A stretch of 64,000 nucleotides of DNA from Corallococcus macrosporus (GTDB taxonomy: Bacteria > Myxococcota > Myxococcia > Myxococcales > Myxococcaceae), in the NCBI RefSeq assembly GCF_017302985.1, contig NZ_JAFIMU010000007.1, positions 868,001 through 932,000 on the forward strand, in the 5' to 3' direction. The notes beneath the pieces were generated by a model. The model searched no databases and was not told where the DNA came from. It was given only the letters and a program-made list of their open reading frames with translations. The position numbers were made by a program, and so were the translations under genes. Below, piece after piece: positions 59,807 to 64,000 of the stretch (positions are counted from its first letter, which is position 1; each line of letters starts with the position of its first letter).

Positions 59807-60466
59807 ATGTCCTCCCGGCTCCAGACCATCCTCGCCCTCGTCAACACCGCCGCCATCGCGGGCGTGCTGTTCGCGCTCGTGAGCCACCAGCAGTCGTCGG
59901 AACAGGAGCTGGAGGACCTGCGGGCCCAGGTGCGCAAGAGCGCGGCGAGCACCGACGCGAACCTGGCCGAGCGCCGCGCCGCCGCGCAGACCGCGATGCG
60001 CATGTGGGCGACCCAGGCCGCGCAACCCTCCGCCCCGCGCGCGCAGCCCCAGGCCCAGTCCCCTGGCGCCACGGAGGAGGACGGCGCGGAGGCTCCGGAC
60101 GCAGTGCCTCCGCCGCCGCCCCTGCGCCCGCCGCCCCCGTCCTTCGAGCAGTCACACTCGCGCGTGATGACCGCCTTCGCCGAGGAGCCGGTGGACAACG
60201 ACTGGAGCGGCCGGGCCACGCAGACGCTCAACGAGACCCTGCGCCAGCACCTGCCCTCCAGCTCGCGCGTGAAGGCGCTGGACTGCCGCGCCACGCTCTG
60301 CCGCGTGGAGCTGGTGCACCGGAGCGCGGCGGACAGCGCGCCGTTCCTGATGAACGGCCTGCGCGCGTGGCCGGGCTCCGTCTTCGTGGCCAGCGAGGCG
60401 CAGGAGGGCACGGACTACGTCGTCACCCTCATCGCCGCGAAGGAGGGCACGCGCCCGCCGCTGTAG
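59807..60466 (+). CDS. Hypothetical membrane-anchored protein
   Basis: The product is 219 residues. One N-terminal helix (ILALVNTAAIAGVLFALVS) is followed by a charged coiled-coil (EQELEDLRAQVRKSAA), a Pro/Ala-rich linker, and a C-terminal domain with two Cys (LDCRATLCRVELVHRSAADS). It is probably bitopic in the inner membrane with a periplasmic domain. No family is recognised. Confidence 0.65.
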   Translation: MSSRLQTILALVNTAAIAGVLFALVSHQQSSEQELEDLRAQVRKSAASTDANLAERRAAAQTAMRMWATQAAQPSAPRAQPQAQSPGATEEDGAEAPDAVPPPPPLRPPPPSFEQSHSRVMTAFAEEPVDNDWSGRATQTLNETLRQHLPSSSRVKALDCRATLCRVELVHRSAADSAPFLMNGLRAWPGSVFVASEAQEGTDYVVTLIAAKEGTRPPL

Positions 60467-60567
60467 CCCGCGCGCCGCCCGCACGTCCCGGGAGGAGGCA
60501 GGCCCGGCCCGCCGCGTGTGACTCCGGCGCGCACGGCGCCCGGCGGATGCCCTACAGTCCGCCCGCG

Positions 60568-61194
60568 ATGAGCAGCCGCCCCACACCCTCCCGCCGCCCC
60601 CTCTCCGGAGCGGGCCCCGTCATCCTCCACGCGCCCACCGACCCCGGCTGGCTGCCGCTGGCGCTCGCGAACTTCGACGCGGTGCTGGTGGACCACGCCC
60701 ACTGCGAGAAGAAGGCCGCCGCCAACGCGCTGTCCATGCTCCAGGCCTACCCGGACCTGCCGGGCCTGCCCTCGCAGATGGCCCGCCTGGCCCGCGAGGA
60801 GAGCGCCCACCTGGCGCGCGTGCTGGACCTGATGGCCGCGCGCGGCCTCACCCTCACCAAGGACGCCGGCGACCCGTACGCGCAGGGCCTGCAGAAGCAC
60901 GTGCGCACGCCCGCACCCGAGCGGCGCGTGGACCGCCTGCTCGTCGCCGCCATCATCGAGGCGCGCTCGTGCGAGCGGCTGTCCCTGCTCGCGGAGGGGC
61001 TCACCGACCCGGCGCTCGCCCGCTTCTACGGAGAGCTGGCCCAGTCCGAGGACGGCCACCAGTCCCTCTTCCACCGCCTGGCCGTCACCGCGTCCAACGG
61101 CGACGAGGCGTCGGTGGACGCGCGCCTGCAGTACCTCCTCGCGCAGGAGTCGCGCGTGCTCGCGGACGTGGGGCTGCGCGCGGCCATCCACTAG
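60568..61194 (+). CDS. miaE: tRNA-(ms2io6A) hydroxylase
   Basis: The product is 208 residues. It is a di-iron ferritin-like enzyme that hydroxylates the isopentenyl group at A37 of tRNA. The metal ligands fall in VDHAHCEKKAAANALSML, REESAHLARVLDLM, AAIIEARSCERLSLLAEGL and SEDGHQSLFHRL. Its stop overlaps the stop of the convergent transporter gene in a CTAG palindrome (61191-61194). Confidence 0.92.
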   Translation: MSSRPTPSRRPLSGAGPVILHAPTDPGWLPLALANFDAVLVDHAHCEKKAAANALSMLQAYPDLPGLPSQMARLAREESAHLARVLDLMAARGLTLTKDAGDPYAQGLQKHVRTPAPERRVDRLLVAAIIEARSCERLSLLAEGLTDPALARFYGELAQSEDGHQSLFHRLAVTASNGDEASVDARLQYLLAQESRVLADVGLRAAIH

Positions 61195-62984
61195 AACGGC
61201 CACACCCCGGGGACGGCGAAGACGAGGAACACCACCAGCACCGCGGTCAGCGGCGTGCCCAGCCGGAAGAAGTCCGTGAAGCGGTAGTGCCCGGGCCCGT
61301 AGACGAGCACGCAGCTGGGCTCCAGCGGGGTGATGAACGAACAGCTCGCCGCCAGCGTGATGCCCATGGCGAAGGGGCGCACGTCCACGCCCAGCTGCGT
61401 CGCCGCGTTGAGGGCCACCGGCAGCACCACCAGCGCCGCGGCCTGGTTGCTCATGGGCGCGGACAGCACGATGGTCAGCACCATCAGCAGCGCCAGCACC
61501 GCGCGCGGCCCGCCGTACGCGCCCAGCCGCGCCACGTGCTCGCCGATGAACTTCCCCGCGCCGCTCACCTCCATGGCCAGCCCCAGCGCCATCATGCACC
61601 CGATGAGCAGCACCACCCGCCAGTCCACGCGGAACGCGGTGCGCGCATCCACGCACCCGGTGGCGATCATCAGCAGCATGCCGGTGAGCCCCGCCAGGGA
61701 CAGCGGCACCAGGTCCAGCGACCCCGCCGCCAGCGCGCCCAGGAAGATGACCACCGCGAGCAGCGCCTTCGCGTAGCGCGGCGGCTCGTACTCGTGGCCC
61801 TCCAGCACCATCAGCGTGTGGCCCGGCGCCAGCTCCGCCACCTTCTGCCGCGGGCCGCGCAAGAGCAGCACGTCCCCCACGGACAGGGGCAGCGTGGACA
61901 GCGAGTGCTCCTCCCGCGCGCGTCCCAACAGCTGCAACTTCGTGAGCCGCTGGATGCCGGGCCGGCGGTGCAGCCCCAGCGCCACCAGCCCGAAGCGCTC
62001 CACGAACAGCGTCTCCCGCAGGCTGCGCCCCACCAGCGGACTGCCAGGGGGAACGCCCACCTCCGCGAGCATCGACTCCGGCCCCTCCAGCTCCGCGTCC
62101 GACAGCCGCACGTCCGGCCGCAGCGCCAGCCCCCGCAGATCCTTCACCCGCAGGATGTCCTCGCGCCGGCCCTCCACCAGCAGCCGCTCCTCGCCCGTCA
62201 GCACGTATGCCGGCTTCGCGTTGAGCGTCTCGCCGCCCAGCACCACGCCAATCACGCGCAGGCCCAGCCCTTCCGTCAGCTCCGCCAGGGGCTTGCCCAC
62301 GTAGCTCGAGTCCCCGGGCACCACGGCCTCCGTGAGGTACTCGCGCAGCGCGAAGCCCTCCGTGCCCGGCTTGCCCTCGCGCGCGGGCAACAGCCGCCGC
62401 CCCAGCAGCACCACCACCGCGATGCCGATGAGCACCACCGGCAGCCCCACCGGGGCCAGCTCCGTCACGCCAATGGGCGCCATCCCCTGCCGCTTCAGCG
62501 CCGCGGACACCACCAGGTTCGTGGACGTGCCGAACAAGAGCACCGTGCCGCCCAGCATGGACGCGTACGCCAGCGGCAGCAGCACCTTGCTGCGCGGCAC
62601 CTTCGCCCGCTGCGCGGCGCCAATGGCCACCGGCAGGAAGGCCGCCGTCGTCACCGTGTTGGAGATGAACGCGGAGAAGAACGCCACCACGCCCATCATC
62701 GCCAACACGAACACCTGGGGGCCGAAGCGCGCGAAGAACGCCATCCGCTGCCCCACCACCTGCACCACGCCCGTGGCGGCGAGCCCCTGCGTCATCGCCA
62801 GCAGGGTGAAGATGAAGATGACCGTGTCGTTGCTGAAACCCTCGAACGCCTGCGCCGGCGTCAGCACCCCGGACAGCGCCAGGAGGCACACCACCCCCAG
62901 CGAGGTGAACTCGATGGGGATTGAATCCAAGGAAAACAGGACCAACGCGACGACAATGACGGCCAGGACGAGGGCAATGGACAT
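61191..62984 (-). CDS. SLC13/DASS-type permease with two TrkA-C domains
   Basis: The product is 597 residues with about 11 membrane helices. The two SNT-type helical hairpins are visible: AFISNTVTTAAFLPVAIG near the start and LSAPMSNQAAALVVLPVALN near the end. Two cytoplasmic RCK/TrkA-C domains sit between them (PLAELTEGLGLRVIGVVLGG ... LLVEGRREDILRVKDLRGLA; GRSLRETLFVERFGLVALGL). These carriers move dicarboxylates, citrate or sulfate with sodium; the substrate is not fixed. It is divergent from pckG. Confidence 0.9.
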   Translation of the reverse strand: MSIALVLAVIVVALVLFSLDSIPIEFTSLGVVCLLALSGVLTPAQAFEGFSNDTVIFIFTLLAMTQGLAATGVVQVVGQRMAFFARFGPQVFVLAMMGVVAFFSAFISNTVTTAAFLPVAIGAAQRAKVPRSKVLLPLAYASMLGGTVLLFGTSTNLVVSAALKRQGMAPIGVTELAPVGLPVVLIGIAVVVLLGRRLLPAREGKPGTEGFALREYLTEAVVPGDSSYVGKPLAELTEGLGLRVIGVVLGGETLNAKPAYVLTGEERLLVEGRREDILRVKDLRGLALRPDVRLSDAELEGPESMLAEVGVPPGSPLVGRSLRETLFVERFGLVALGLHRRPGIQRLTKLQLLGRAREEHSLSTLPLSVGDVLLLRGPRQKVAELAPGHTLMVLEGHEYEPPRYAKALLAVVIFLGALAAGSLDLVPLSLAGLTGMLLMIATGCVDARTAFRVDWRVVLLIGCMMALGLAMEVSGAGKFIGEHVARLGAYGGPRAVLALLMVLTIVLSAPMSNQAAALVVLPVALNAATQLGVDVRPFAMGITLAASCSFITPLEPSCVLVYGPGHYRFTDFFRLGTPLTAVLVVFLVFAVPGVWPF

Positions 62985-63250
62985 GGCGTAGGTGCGTCCC
63001 TCTCAAGTTGGGCACGCCATGACGCGTTGACAGTGCGTGCCGCACCGCGCCGTTTACTGATGGGCGACCGGGCGCTGATAAGTGGAATTAGGCCAGAGCG
63101 GTCGAAAGTCCGGTTGACTGCCCGACGTCGGTTGCTTTTGGGGCCCCGGTCCAGAAGGTTTGGTGTTCCTTCCGCTGTAGGGTTTCCCCCCCTCGCACAG
63201 AAGCGGGAACGCGGGACACCCCACGCATGAGACACCCCGAGGAGACCTCC
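62985..63250. other. 266-base intergenic region between permease and pckG
   Basis: The two genes are divergent. TTGACA at 63027-63032 and TTGACT at 63113-63118 could be -35 boxes, but no convincing -10 box lies at normal distance from either. No hairpin or ORF is clear. Confidence 0.4.
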
Positions 63251-64000
63251 ATGGCTTCGACGCAAGCGGCCGCCGCCACCGAGCAGGCGCCCACGAAGAA
63301 CCCCACGCTGCTGGCCTGGGTGGCCAAGATGGCCGCGATGACCCAGCCGGACCGCATCGTCTGGTGTGACGGCTCGGAGGCGGAGAAGCAGCGCCTCACG
63401 GAGCAGGCCGTGAAGGACGGCACGCTCATCCCGCTCAACCCCCAGAAGCGCCCCGGCTGCTATCTGCACCGCTCCAACCCCAACGACGTGGCGCGCGTCG
63501 AGCACCTCACGTTCATCTGTACGCCCAACAAGACGGACGCGGGCCCCACCAACAACTGGATGGAGCCGGAGGCCGCCTACACGAAGCTCTCCCAGTTGTT
63601 CGAGGGCTGCATGAAGGGCCGCACCATGTACGTGGTGCCCTACGCCATGGGCCCGCTGGGTGGCCCGTCCACGAAGATTGGCGTGGAGCTGACGGACAGC
63701 GACTACGTGGTCCTCAACATGCGGATCATGACCCGCATGGGGAAGGCCGCGCTGGACATGCTGGGCGACAGCGACGACTTCAACCGCGGCCTGCACTCCA
63801 CGGGCGACGTGAACCCGGACCGCCGCTACATCTGCCACTTCCCCCAGGACAACACCATCTGGAGCTTCGGCTCCGGCTATGGCGGCAACGTGCTGCTGGG
63901 CAAGAAGTGCCTCGCGCTGCGCATCGGCAGCTACCTGGGCCGTGAGGAGGGCTGGCTCGCGGAGCACATGCTCATCCTGGGCGTCACCTCTCCCAAGGGT
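63251..64000 (+). CDS. pckG: Phosphoenolpyruvate carboxykinase (GTP), N-terminal part
   Basis: The first 250 codons are present; the gene runs out of the window. The GTP-type enzyme turns oxaloacetate into PEP in gluconeogenesis. Family segments: [93 protein letters not shown] and [24 protein letters not shown] at 63241-63244 supports ATG 63251. Confidence 0.95.
   Translation, partial: MASTQAAAATEQAPTKNPTLLAWVAKMAAMTQPDRIVWCDGSEAEKQRLTEQAVKDGTLIPLNPQKRPGCYLHRSNPNDVARVEHLTFICTPNKTDAGPTNNWMEPEAAYTKLSQLFEGCMKGRTMYVVPYAMGPLGGPSTKIGVELTDSDYVVLNMRIMTRMGKAALDMLGDSDDFNRGLHSTGDVNPDRRYICHFPQDNTIWSFGSGYGGNVLLGKKCLALRIGSYLGREEGWLAEHMLILGVTSPKG

Noticed and set aside
63027-63058. TTGACA with TTTACT as a pckG promoter
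   Set aside because: The spacer is 20 bases, too long for a normal sigma-70 promoter; left as an unnamed region.

Overview
The window is GC-rich chromosomal DNA from a delta-proteobacterium of the Myxococcota, most likely Myxococcus or Corallococcus. The grounds are: a C-terminal MYXO-CTERM-type sorting tail (7433-8755), an AgmX/PglI-type envelope protein (15742-18210), a CsgA-type C-signal gene divergent from a protoporphyrinogen oxidase gene (43610-45804), and many Cys-rich or Pro-rich lipoproteins. I saw no rRNA, tRNA, IS element, prophage or CRISPR array. Coding density is very high. No gap without a gene exceeds about 270 bases, and start/stop overlaps (ATGA, GTGA, TGATG) are common.

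Layout. 1-1.2 kb: the end of a GMC oxidoreductase and two small divergent lipoproteins. 1.3-10.6 kb (minus strand): a surface cluster of three paralogous lipoproteins, each with a von Willebrand A domain and five calcium-binding thrombospondin type 3 modules, plus a TSP3 protein with a MYXO-CTERM tail and a large lipoprotein. 10.8-15.1 kb: a small Gly-rich secreted peptide, a two-gene HTTM (gamma-carboxylase-like) unit, and a beta-propeller/di-heme cytochrome fusion. 15.3-26.8 kb: a tightly coupled plus-strand operon resembling the Glt (gliding) and Nfs (spore coat) envelope machines. It has an FHA/transmembrane/TonB-like protein with a long Ala/Gln decad repeat, an outer-membrane beta-barrel, three periplasmic repeat proteins and two lipoproteins. 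26.9-35 kb: LamG protein, two HExxH metallopeptidases, hemerythrin, LEA-type lipoprotein, Aat, a glycosyltransferase-like protein and secreted unknowns. 35.2-43.5 kb: secretin-N-like protein, CBS/CorC membrane protein, Ser/Thr kinase coupled to an LEA lipoprotein, glycogen synthase, PdxH, CapA-like lipoprotein. 43.6-47.9 kb: csgA, hemG, and a LytS/LytTR two-component pair. 47.9-64 kb: lipoprotein, glutamate-cysteine ligase-like enzyme, RlmN, class III cyclase, metallophosphoesterase, GluQRS, a second AgmX/PglI-tail protein, GNAT, MiaE, an SLC13 carrier and the start of GTP-type PEP carboxykinase.

How the genes fit together. Two large blocks look envelope-directed: the calcium/VWA surface cluster and the Glt/Nfs-like operon. 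The second has no motor genes (TolQR/ExbBD-like) of its own in the window, so if it is energised it would need a motor encoded elsewhere. The csgA locus links the window to development. The rest is housekeeping: tRNA and rRNA modification, vitamin B6, heme, glycogen, gluconeogenesis. The most unusual items are the VWA/TSP3 paralog set with one degenerate metal site, the Glt/Nfs-like operon, the microcin-like peptide at 10809, a perfect 25-base palindrome at 30402, and the dyad between csgA and hemG.
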